A stretch of DNA of 13,349 bases, taken from positions 1-13,349 of the forward strand of contig DHOL01000022.1 in assembly GCA_002410755.1 (NCBI GenBank), in the 5' to 3' direction. The notes beneath the pieces are model-generated. The model was not told the origin of the DNA. It was given only the letters and a program-made list of their open reading frames with translations, and did no database searches. Made by a program: the position numbers and the translations under genes. The DNA comes from Ruminococcaceae bacterium UBA5391 (GTDB lineage: Bacteria; Bacillota; Clostridia; Oscillospirales; Acutalibacteraceae). Below, piece after piece: positions 7,902 through 13,349 of this stretch. The first letter of the stretch is position 1; each line of letters begins with the position of its first letter.

Positions 7902-8591
7902 TCAGCGGATCAGAAGCGGAAGAAAGCCGAGAAAGTCACAGGAAATTAAGTGCATTTTCACCCCGCGGTATTCGCCTGCCGGGGAGCGCCTTGCGGCGGC
8001 ACTGCCATGAATATGGCCGTAATAGCAGTCGGAGATGCCATGCTGCACCAGCACATCCATAATCTCCGCGCACTCCATGCCGTCATAAACAGGCGGGTAA
8101 TGGAGAAAAACGATTGGCTTCCCACCGAGCTTTTTGCCTTCCTCCAGGGAAAGCGTCAGCCGCCCAACTTCGCGTGCGACAATCTTTTGGTCTTCCGCAC
8201 TTTCTGCGTCATAGAGCCAGCCGCGTGTACCGCAGACTGCATAGTCCCCGGCCCGGGCTGAACTGTTATGAATCAGGCTGAGGGTATTAAATCCCTTCTC
8301 CGCAAAATAGGTTTCAATTTTTCTTCTCGTTGACCACCAATAATCATGGTTCCCTTTCAGAAGCAGTTTGCGGCCGGGAAGCGAATTGAGAAAGCGGAAG
8401 TCTTGTTCTGACGCTTCAAGCTTCATCGCCCAGGAAATGTCCCCGGCAACAACGACCGTATCTTCTGGCCGCACAACGGCCCGCCAGTTCTTTTCAAGGC
8501 GAGGAATGTAACCTTCCCATCCCTCGAACACATCCATCGGCTTATCCTCACCGAGGGAGAGATGAAGGTCTGCAATGGCATACAGGGACAT
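7902..8591 (-). CDS. Calcineurin-like metallophosphoesterase
   Basis: A 229-residue predicted cytoplasmic phosphoesterase with a two-metal site. The five family motifs are in order: D8-x-H10 (ADLHLS), GD at 50-51 (AGDISW), GNHD at 80-83 (GNHDYWW), H164 (FLHYPP) and GHIHG at 192-196. No signal peptide or membrane segment is seen. The substrate (a phosphodiester or phosphomonoester) is not apparent. The ATG lies 5 nt after the thrC stop with an AAAGG-like site inside the end of thrC, so the two are one transcript. Similar proteins are common in Clostridia; a link to threonine synthesis is not implied by the sequence. Confidence 0.9.
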   Translation of the reverse strand: MSLYAIADLHLSLGEDKPMDVFEGWEGYIPRLEKNWRAVVRPEDTVVVAGDISWAMKLEASEQDFRFLNSLPGRKLLLKGNHDYWWSTRRKIETYFAEKGFNTLSLIHNSSARAGDYAVCGTRGWLYDAESAEDQKIVAREVGRLTLSLEEGKKLGGKPIVFLHYPPVYDGMECAEIMDVLVQHGISDCYYGHIHGSAAARRSPAGEYRGVKMHLISCDFLGFLPLLIR

Positions 8592-8596
8592 GGGAC

Positions 8597-10093
8597 TCAG
8601 CCTTTCCGGGCGGCATCCAGCACAGCCGCCGTCATTTTCTCTTTCGTGCAGACGCGCGAAAAGCGGACTGGTTTGTTTTCAAGTCCGGCAATCGGCTTCG
8701 GCACGGGCGTGCCTGTCAAAACCGAAAGCCTGCGGGCCGCTTCAAATACACCGCCGGTGCTTTCTTCCGGTGCAATGGCAGAAAGGACATCCGGCGCGAA
8801 TTTGTATGGGCTTGCTGTGGAAACAATAACCGTCGGGGTACGGTCTCCCGTTTTCGACCGGTATTCCCGACAGACACGGGACGCAACTGCGGTGTGCGGG
8901 TCACAGAGGTAGTGCTCTTCCCTCCAAATACGGCCGATTTCCTCCTTTGTCTCCCCGTCACTGCAGAAGCCTGCGGAAAAGATATGGCGTATTTTTTCAA
9001 GCATATCTCCATCCACCTGGTAGCAGCCTGTTTCTGTAAGCTGTTTCATCCAGGCAGACACTCTCCCGCCGTCCCCGTAGGTAAGGTCAAAGAGGAGGCG
9101 CTCAAGGTTGCTTGAAACCAAGATGTCCATGGAGGGGGAAATTGTTTTGAAAAAGCGGCGGTTACGGTCATAGACGCCCGTCTCAAGGAACTGCGTCAGC
9201 ACATTGTTCGCGTTTGAGGCACAAATCAGCCTCTTTATGGGAAGGCCCATTTTTTTTGCATAATAGGCGGCAAGGATATTGCCGAAATTCCCGGTCGGGA
9301 CACAGAAATTCACGCATTCTCCCGGTTTAATGCGGCCAGCGGAAACAAGGTCGCACCATGCGGAAAAATAATAGACAATCTGTGGAAGGAGACGGCCCCA
9401 GTTGATTGAATTTGCGCTTGAGAACAAGCAGCCGAATTCACCGATTTTCCGGCAGAGTTCTGCGTCGGCAAACAGCTTTTTTACGCCGGTCTGTGTGTCG
9501 TCAAAGTTACCCTGAACTGCCGCAACGGAAACATTTTTTCCTTCCTGTGTGAGCATCTGCCGTTCCTGCATGGTGCTGACGCCATTCTGCGGATAGAATA
9601 CAAGGATGCGCGTATGAGGCACATCCCGAAACCCTTCCAGCGCAGCTTTGCCGGTATCTCCCGATGTTGCTACAAGAATCAGTGCATCTTTCCCGCAATG
9701 GATTTTTTGGAGGGCGTGTGTCAGAAGATGCGGCAGGAGCTGTAACGCCATATCCTTGAATGCACAGGTCGGCCCGTGCCAAAGTTCCAGGAAGGAGACA
9801 CCGCTTTGCAGGGTGACAACAGGAGCAGGGGTGCTGCCGGAAAATTTTCCGCCTGCATAAGCTCCTGCAACACATTCCCGGATTTCTTCCGGCGTAAAAT
9901 CGGTCAGATAAAGGCTGAGGACCTTCTCCGCGCGGCTACGGTAATCCAGCGGTTCCAAAGCAGCCAGCCAAGAAAGTGAAACAGTCGGAAAGCTCTCAGG
10001 GACAAACAGGCCGCCATCGCTGCAGATACCTTCTGCAATCGCTTGCGATGAGGAAACACATATCTGGCGGTTCCGTGTTGACTGGTAGTTCAT
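8597..10093 (-). CDS. thrC: Threonine synthase
   Basis: A PLP-dependent fold-type II enzyme that converts O-phospho-homoserine and water to threonine and phosphate, the last step of threonine synthesis. The Schiff-base lysine is K113 in GPTCAFKDMALQ. The phosphate/PLP-binding segments ATSGDTGKAALEGF and VPTGNFGNILAA, and NSINWGRLLPQ, are all present. At 498 residues it belongs to the longer bacterial/fungal-type threonine synthases. The frame is open further upstream to a TTG at 10111, but that codon overlaps the ribosome site. The ATG at 10093 has AAGGGAG 8 nt upstream and the expected N-terminus (NYQSTRN), so it is chosen. No T-box or riboswitch is visible in the 36 nt before it, so its expression appears to depend on the upstream lepB-rbgA-rnhB-yraN transcript. 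Confidence 0.96.
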   Translation of the reverse strand: MNYQSTRNRQICVSSSQAIAEGICSDGGLFVPESFPTVSLSWLAALEPLDYRSRAEKVLSLYLTDFTPEEIRECVAGAYAGGKFSGSTPAPVVTLQSGVSFLELWHGPTCAFKDMALQLLPHLLTHALQKIHCGKDALILVATSGDTGKAALEGFRDVPHTRILVFYPQNGVSTMQERQMLTQEGKNVSVAAVQGNFDDTQTGVKKLFADAELCRKIGEFGCLFSSANSINWGRLLPQIVYYFSAWCDLVSAGRIKPGECVNFCVPTGNFGNILAAYYAKKMGLPIKRLICASNANNVLTQFLETGVYDRNRRFFKTISPSMDILVSSNLERLLFDLTYGDGGRVSAWMKQLTETGCYQVDGDMLEKIRHIFSAGFCSDGETKEEIGRIWREEHYLCDPHTAVASRVCREYRSKTGDRTPTVIVSTASPYKFAPDVLSAIAPEESTGGVFEAARRLSVLTGTPVPKPIAGLENKPVRFSRVCTKEKMTAAVLDAARKG

Positions 10094-10129
10094 GTCGGTC
10101 TCTCCCTTCAAAAAGTAACATAAGCCGGT

Positions 10130-10495
10130 TTAAAAACTTTGGGGACAGGAAAAGGCATCCGCGACATACTGAATGGATACTGGAGATCTATTCTGTGTTG
10201 TAACTGCCGCCACATCAAATCTTGGCTGTAAAGCGGTCGGATGCGCCTGCAAATAAAGAAGCGCCGTCCGGATAAGCCTTCTCTGCTTTGCCGGTGTAAC
10301 AGCTTCAAGGGGATTTTCCAGAGAACCCTGCTCACGCGTTTTTACTTCTACAAAAATAAGGAATTTCTTGTTGCGGGCAATGATGTCGATTTCCCCAAAG
10401 CGCGACCGGTAATTTCTCACAACGACTGTGCAGCCGTTCTGTTCCAGATAATATGCAGTATACTGCTCGCCCAGCGGCCCGGAGGAATTATTCAC
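10130..10495 (-). CDS. YraN family endonuclease-like protein (UPF0102)
   Basis: A 121-residue protein of the YraN/UPF0102 family, predicted to have a restriction-endonuclease (PD-D/ExK) fold. The motifs are GE at 9-10, FGEIDIIA (33-40) and FVEVKTR (48-54), with D37, E50 and K52 as the likely active-site residues, and a later FD at 93-94. No activity can be deduced beyond a nuclease-like site. The start is a GTG at 10495, inside the end of rnhB (8-bp overlap), with a G-rich TGGGGGGT site upstream. Adjacency to rnhB is widely conserved in bacteria and suggests a nucleic-acid-processing role. Confidence 0.93.
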   Translation of the reverse strand: MNNSSGPLGEQYTAYYLEQNGCTVVVRNYRSRFGEIDIIARNKKFLIFVEVKTREQGSLENPLEAVTPAKQRRLIRTALLYLQAHPTALQPRFDVAAVTTQNRSPVSIQYVADAFSCPQSF

Positions 10496-11102
10496 AGTCT
10501 GAACCCCCCAGAATATGTCTCAGGAAGGTTCTGCGATGGACAGGACACGGCCCATATTTTTTCAGCATTGCCCTGTGGTATGCAGTGCCATACCCTTTAT
10601 GTTTTGCAAAGCCATATTCCGGATAAATCCTGTCGATTTCCACCATAAGCCGGTCACGGCTTACTTTGGCGAGGATAGAAGCCGCAGCAACGCTTTCGGA
10701 AAGAGAATCGCCGCGTATAACGGTCTGTGTCTTTACACCAAGGGATGGCATCTGGTTTCCGTCAACAAGGGCAAAGTCTGGCCGAACGTTAAGCGCATCA
10801 AATGCACGCTTCATGGCAAGAAAGGTTGCCTGAAGGATATTGACTTGATCAATTTCCCCCTCTGTTGCAAACCCAATCCCCCATATTGCATTTTTAGCTA
10901 TTTCTCCAAACAGGGCTTCGCGCTTTTTAGGCGTAAGTTTCTTCGAGTCGTCAATGCCCTCTACTGCAAACCCTTCCGGCAGAATCACCGCAGCAGCAAA
11001 AACCGGCCCCGCAAGCGGCCCGCGCCCTGCTTCATCAATTCCGCAGACTGTCTGGAAGCCTGCGGAATGCGCCTGGTTTTCATAAAGCAGTCCGTCCGTC
11101 AT
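10488..11102 (-). CDS. rnhB: Ribonuclease HII
   Basis: A 204-residue RNase H-fold enzyme that cuts RNA in RNA-DNA hybrids and at single ribonucleotides in DNA. The D-E-D-D active site is D23 and E24 (GIDEAGRG), D114 (LVDGN) and D132 (RGDS); the spacing matches E. coli RNase HII (16, 17, 108, 126). The family motifs DDSKKLTPKKRE, AAASILAKVSRDR and YGFAKHKGYGT are all present, so it should be active. The ATG at 11102 overlaps the ylqF stop in an ATGA, and its own end overlaps yraN, so translation of the three genes is coupled. Confidence 0.97.
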   Translation of the reverse strand: MTDGLLYENQAHSAGFQTVCGIDEAGRGPLAGPVFAAAVILPEGFAVEGIDDSKKLTPKKREALFGEIAKNAIWGIGFATEGEIDQVNILQATFLAMKRAFDALNVRPDFALVDGNQMPSLGVKTQTVIRGDSLSESVAAASILAKVSRDRLMVEIDRIYPEYGFAKHKGYGTAYHRAMLKKYGPCPVHRRTFLRHILGGSDCE

Positions 11103-11968
11103 GGTTCTTTAGCGCATTCCAGCGTAATCCGCCCTAGTTTCCCACTTCGGAATTCTTCAAGCAGCACATGCCCTGCACGCTCTGTATCTGCTGCGCCTCC
11201 GCCTGCAAGCATCCCACGGTGCCTTGCCGCGCGCTGCAAAAGTTCATACCCGTCACCGGCAGTAAAATCCTCTGCTGTCAGCTTCCACCGCACTGAAAGC
11301 GCCTCCGGCGCAACACTGCGCAGTGTTTCCAGCAACTGGCAGGCAAGCCATTCACAGTCCAGCACATCATCCCTGACTGCCCCGGTGAACGCAAGGTGCT
11401 CCCCCATCGTCTTATCTGTGACTTTCGGCCAGAGGACTCCGGGTGTATCAAGCACTTCAAATCCTCTGCCGACTGGATACCAGCCACTTTTGCGTGTTAT
11501 CCCCGGGCGGTTTTCTGCGGCGGCATGGCTTCCGCCTGCAAGCCGGTTAATGAGGGAACTCTTGCCCACATTCGGGATGCCTGCCGCCATAATGCGGATT
11601 TTTCTTCCTGCCATCCCTTTCGAACGCCAGGACGCAGTTTTCGCGCTCAGGAGATTTGCAATCTCTGGCAGGATGGCTGAAACGCCTTTTCCAGTCTTGC
11701 AGTCTGCATTCACCGCAGAAAGCCCATGGGCATGGTAAAACGCCAGCCAGCAGGCCGTCTGTTTTTGATCTGCAAGATCGCTGCGGTTCAGCAGCAGGAT
11801 ACGCGGACGCGCACCAATCATCCGGCCTAGGTCGGGGTTGCGGCTGCTGACTGGGATGCGGGCATCGAGGATTTCTACCACCGCGTCCACAAGCTTCAGA
11901 TTTTTAGCGATTTCACGCTCTGCTCGGGCCATGTGTCCGGGAAACCACTGAATTGTCTGCTGTTCCAT
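11099..11968 (-). CDS. rbgA: Ribosome biogenesis GTPase YlqF/RbgA
   Basis: A 289-residue circularly permuted GTPase required for late assembly of the 50S subunit. The permuted order is visible: G4 NRSD (61-64) comes first, then G1 GIPNVGKSS (130-138), G2 region PGIT (155-158) and G3 DTPG (174-177). The N-terminus QWFPGHMARA is characteristic of RbgA. G4 reads NRSD rather than NKxD. The C-terminal helical domain (about 200-289) is the ANTAR-like RNA-binding part. The start ATG has TAAGGA a few nt upstream and lies 35 nt past lepB. Neighbours rplS, lepB and rnhB are the usual ones in Clostridia. Confidence 0.96.
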   Translation of the reverse strand: MEQQTIQWFPGHMARAEREIAKNLKLVDAVVEILDARIPVSSRNPDLGRMIGARPRILLLNRSDLADQKQTACWLAFYHAHGLSAVNADCKTGKGVSAILPEIANLLSAKTASWRSKGMAGRKIRIMAAGIPNVGKSSLINRLAGGSHAAAENRPGITRKSGWYPVGRGFEVLDTPGVLWPKVTDKTMGEHLAFTGAVRDDVLDCEWLACQLLETLRSVAPEALSVRWKLTAEDFTAGDGYELLQRAARHRGMLAGGGAADTERAGHVLLEEFRSGKLGRITLECAKEP

Positions 11969-12003
11969 CTTTCCTTACTTTCACCTGCCGGCCCGGGGGC
12001 GTC

Positions 12004-12582
12004 TTACCGGCTCCGGAATCCCTTAAAAGGGATAAGCAGGAAATTTACTTTGCCCATAATGTAGCGGGTATCAATCTCACCGACATCATGATAGCGGCTA
12101 TCTTCTGAAATAGGGCGGTTATCCCCCAAGACAAAGACCTTACCCTTATCCACAGTCAGAGGAAATTGCATATCGCCCCGCCCTTTTGTAATTCCGTTTG
12201 TGATGTATAATGACTCATCAAGTTCCTTGCCATCCACCAGAACAACGCCTTTGGTAGAATCAATGGAAACTTTTTGGCCTTCCGTAGCAATAACGCGCTT
12301 GATGATCCGCTTATTTAACTTTGTTCCACCTGCATCAATAACGACTACATCACCACGCCGGAAACTTTTGTCGGCACAATTAACAAAGACGCGGTATCCA
12401 TTCAGATAATTCGGCTCCATGGATGTGCCCTGCACAACGACATCCAGCCGAAACAGGAAAACAAAAAGGATCATTACAACAATCAGTGCAGAAATAAGCG
12501 CCTCCACCCATTCATAGCAGCCTGAAACAGTACTACTTGGGGACTTCTGCCGTGACACGGGGCCAGAACCTGACACTGTCAC
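12004..12582 (-). CDS. lepB: Signal peptidase I
   Basis: A membrane-bound serine protease that removes signal peptides from exported proteins. A short cytoplasmic stretch is followed by one transmembrane helix (about 28-46, ALISALIVVMILFVFLF). The extracellular catalytic domain has Ser54 (GTSMEP) and Lys95 (IIKRVIA), then GDNRPISEDSRYHD near the C-terminus. The frame is open further upstream to a GTG at 12681, but that extension would start in the rplS terminator hairpin. The GTG at 12582 has TAAGGTGG (12598-12591) 8 nt upstream, one base from the ideal site, and gives a usual-sized 192-residue protein, so it is preferred. No convincing promoter is seen between terminator and start; readthrough or a weak promoter must supply it. 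Confidence 0.93.
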   Translation of the reverse strand: MTVSGSGPVSRQKSPSSTVSGCYEWVEALISALIVVMILFVFLFRLDVVVQGTSMEPNYLNGYRVFVNCADKSFRRGDVVVIDAGGTKLNKRIIKRVIATEGQKVSIDSTKGVVLVDGKELDESLYITNGITKGRGDMQFPLTVDKGKVFVLGDNRPISEDSRYHDVGEIDTRYIMGKVNFLLIPFKGFRSR

Positions 12583-12647
12583 ATTTATTACCACCTTAGA
12601 GATAAAATCATCCTGTTTGTACCCACCGGCAGGGACGGAACCATAAC

Positions 12648-12675
12648 AAAAAAGGGACACTGCATGTCCCTTTTT
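12648..12675 (-). terminator. Intrinsic terminator after rplS (bidirectional)
   Basis: A perfect 11-bp inverted repeat, AAAAAGGGACA (12649-12659) and TGTCCCTTTTT (12665-12675), surrounds a 5-nt loop. On the minus strand it ends in six T (12653-12648); on the plus strand it ends in five. It lies 21 nt after the rplS stop codon, so it ends rplS mRNA and separates it from lepB, at least in part. Confidence 0.92.
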
Positions 12676-12696
12676 GCTCACCAGATAAAATAAGGA

Positions 12697-13041
12697 TTAC
12701 TGAACTTTGCCCTTAACCTTGGCAGACTTGCCAACTCTGTTGCGGAGAAAATAAAGTTTTGCACGGCGGACATTCCCTCTGCGGATCACAGTCACATTCT
12801 TAACACTGGGAGAATGGATTGGGAAAACCCTCTCGACACCAACGCCATAGGAAACACGGCGAACGGTAAAAGTCTCGCTGATGCCACTGCCTTTCCGTGC
12901 AATAACGGTCCCTTCAAAGGCCTGAACTCTTTCATGATCACCTTCGCGGATATTCACGTCAACACGAACCGTATCACCAATTTCAAATTTGGGAAGCTCC
13001 TGCTTTGTACAGTCTTTTACAATTGTTTTCAGTTGATCCAT
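12697..13041 (-). CDS. rplS: Large-subunit ribosomal protein L19 (bL19)
   Basis: A 114-residue ribosomal protein located at the 30S-50S interface. The sequence is typical throughout: [48 protein letters not shown], then [25 protein letters not shown] and a basic tail ([11 protein letters not shown]). The start ATG at 13041 has GGAAGGAG upstream with a rather long 10-nt gap. It has its own promoter and a structured leader, and is followed by a terminator, so it looks largely monocistronic here. The usual neighbours trmD and rimM are absent upstream, where a tRNA-Trp diverges instead. Confidence 0.98.
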   Translation of the reverse strand: MDQLKTIVKDCTKQELPKFEIGDTVRVDVNIREGDHERVQAFEGTVIARKGSGISETFTVRRVSYGVGVERVFPIHSPSVKNVTVIRRGNVRRAKLYFLRNRVGKSAKVKGKVQ

Positions 13042-13157
13042 GAGATTTGTTCTCCTTCCTAAAATTCAGGCATTCATGCCTTTCGGCAGAGGACTGCCAG
13101 CTCCGCGTCCTGGAAATCAGACGCGGTTCCCACCGGCTTCCCGGCGGACTTAAATAC
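13042..13157 (-). promoter_or_regulatory. Structured 5' leader of rplS mRNA
   Basis: About 115 nt of untranslated leader contains four consecutive hairpins on the minus strand: CCGCCGG/CCGGTGG with GAAG loop (13147-13130), CCGCGTC/GACGCGG with a 10-nt loop (13126-13103), GGCAG/CTGCC (13098-13085) and AGGCA/TGCCT (13081-13068). A competing TGCC-GAAA-GGCA hairpin can form between the last two. The ribosome site AGGAAGGAG follows at 13061-13053. This suggests ribosomal-protein autoregulation, as known for L19 leaders in Firmicutes, but whether it matches the described L19 leader family was not tested. Confidence 0.6.
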
Positions 13158-13163
13158 GATATT

Positions 13164-13192
13164 AGTTTATCACAGCGAATCATCAGATGCAA
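13164..13192 (-). promoter_or_regulatory. Promoter of rplS
   Basis: On the minus strand TTGCAT (13192-13187) and TAAACT (13169-13164) are 17 bp apart, with TGA forming an extended -10. Immediately upstream (about 13215-13195) there are A-tracts resembling an UP element. The start of transcription would be near 13157. Confidence 0.65.
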
Positions 13193-13259
13193 CTGATTTT
13201 TCATTTTTTTCTAAAAAGCAGGGAATTCAGCTTCCGAATCCAGAAAAAGCCGCCTGGTC

Positions 13260-13288
13260 TTGACAGGTTCCACCGAACGCGATATAAT
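13260..13288 (+). promoter_or_regulatory. Consensus SigA promoter of tRNA-Trp
   Basis: TTGACA (13260-13265) and TATAAT (13283-13288) are perfect boxes with a 17-bp spacer. The bases after the -10 are AGCGC, a G/C-rich discriminator of the kind found at stable-RNA promoters under stringent control (that regulation is inferred). Transcription should start near 13295, about 15 nt before the tRNA. Confidence 0.93.
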
Positions 13289-13309
13289 AGCGCATGTACC
13301 TAGCAATTT

Positions 13310-13349
13310 AGGGGTATAGCTCAGCTGGTAGAGCAGCGGTCTCCAAAAC
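13310..13349 (+). tRNA. tRNA-Trp (CCA anticodon), 5' part
   Basis: The first 40 nt of a tRNA: acceptor strand AGGGGTA, TA, D-stem GCTC/GAGC with AGCTGGTA loop, A26, anticodon stem GCGGT, then loop CTCCAAA with anticodon CCA at 13343-13345, which reads the Trp codon TGG. The window edge cuts off the rest. In Firmicutes this tRNA commonly precedes secE-nusG and ribosomal protein genes, which may lie just outside the window (inference). Confidence 0.95.

Noticed and set aside
10094..10111. A 6-codon extension of thrC from TTG at 10111
   Set aside because: The TTG overlaps the AAGGGAG ribosome site that serves the ATG at 10093, and the family N-terminus begins at that ATG.
10094..10129. Possible T-box or threonine attenuator before thrC
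   Set aside because: Only 36 nt separate yraN and thrC and they hold no T-box motif, Thr-codon leader peptide or terminator hairpin.
10515..11738. A 407-codon open frame on the plus strand opposite rnhB and rbgA
   Set aside because: It lies fully antisense to two well-recognised overlapping genes, has no ribosome site before its start, and its product is a Ser/Arg/Pro/Ala-rich sequence with no recognisable domain. It is a shadow of the codon usage on the other strand.
12583..12681. A 33-codon N-terminal extension of lepB starting with GTG at 12681
   Set aside because: The extension would begin inside the rplS terminator hairpin and lacks a ribosome site, while GTG at 12582 has a nearly ideal one at 8 nt and gives a normal signal peptidase N-terminus.
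1..13349. Search for a defence system, phage remnant, IS element, CRISPR array or toxin-antitoxin pair
   Set aside because: No such genes, direct-repeat arrays or terminal inverted repeats were seen; every sizeable gene belongs to a conserved housekeeping family except the methyltransferase and phosphoesterase, which are also common chromosomal genes.

Overview
The window looks like core chromosome from a Clostridia-type member of the Bacillota (Firmicutes), possibly Ruminococcaceae/Oscillospiraceae-like. The evidence is the gene order tig-clpP-clpX-lon-engB, the order rplS-lepB-ylqF(rbgA)-rnhB-yraN, A-rich TAAGGAGG-type ribosome binding sites, consensus SigA promoters and ordinary intrinsic terminators. 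The family-level placement is inference from gene order and protein character. All 13 protein-coding genes lie on the minus strand. Only the tRNA-Trp at the right edge is on the plus strand.

Right to left, in the direction of transcription: (1) 13349-13160 is a divergent junction between a tRNA-Trp (cut by the window edge) with a perfect TTGACA-17-TATAAT promoter, and the rplS promoter on the other strand. (2) rplS (L19) is preceded by a strongly structured leader of about 115 nt and followed by a bidirectional intrinsic terminator. (3) A tightly packed group lepB - ylqF/rbgA - rnhB - yraN - thrC - metallophosphoesterase follows (12582-7902), with several overlapping starts and stops. (4) The protein-quality-control cluster tig - clpP - clpX - lon - engB runs from 7808 to 1342. 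It has its own extended -10 promoter, an apparent terminator/attenuator hairpin between clpX and lon, and an intrinsic terminator right after engB. (5) A two-gene unit, a YerC/TrpR-like regulator plus a SAM-dependent methyltransferase overlapping by ATGA, has its own promoter (1240-1212). (6) A minus-strand tRNA, cut by the left edge, has a promoter whose -35 box lies in the last codons of the methyltransferase.

Functionally the window combines ribosome assembly and translation (L19, RbgA, EngB, tRNAs), nascent-chain folding and regulated proteolysis (trigger factor, ClpXP, Lon), protein export (signal peptidase I), RNA/DNA hybrid removal (RNase HII, with YraN next to it) and one amino-acid biosynthesis step (threonine synthase).

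I found no mobile element, CRISPR array, phage gene, toxin-antitoxin or defence module, and no sign of an undescribed multi-gene system. The points worth a second look are regulatory: the clpX-lon attenuator-like hairpin, the rplS leader with mutually exclusive hairpins, the tRNA promoter embedded in a coding 3' end, and a near-exact 13-bp repeat upstream of the yerC-like gene. Two gene starts (lepB and thrC) are set here well downstream of the longest open frame.
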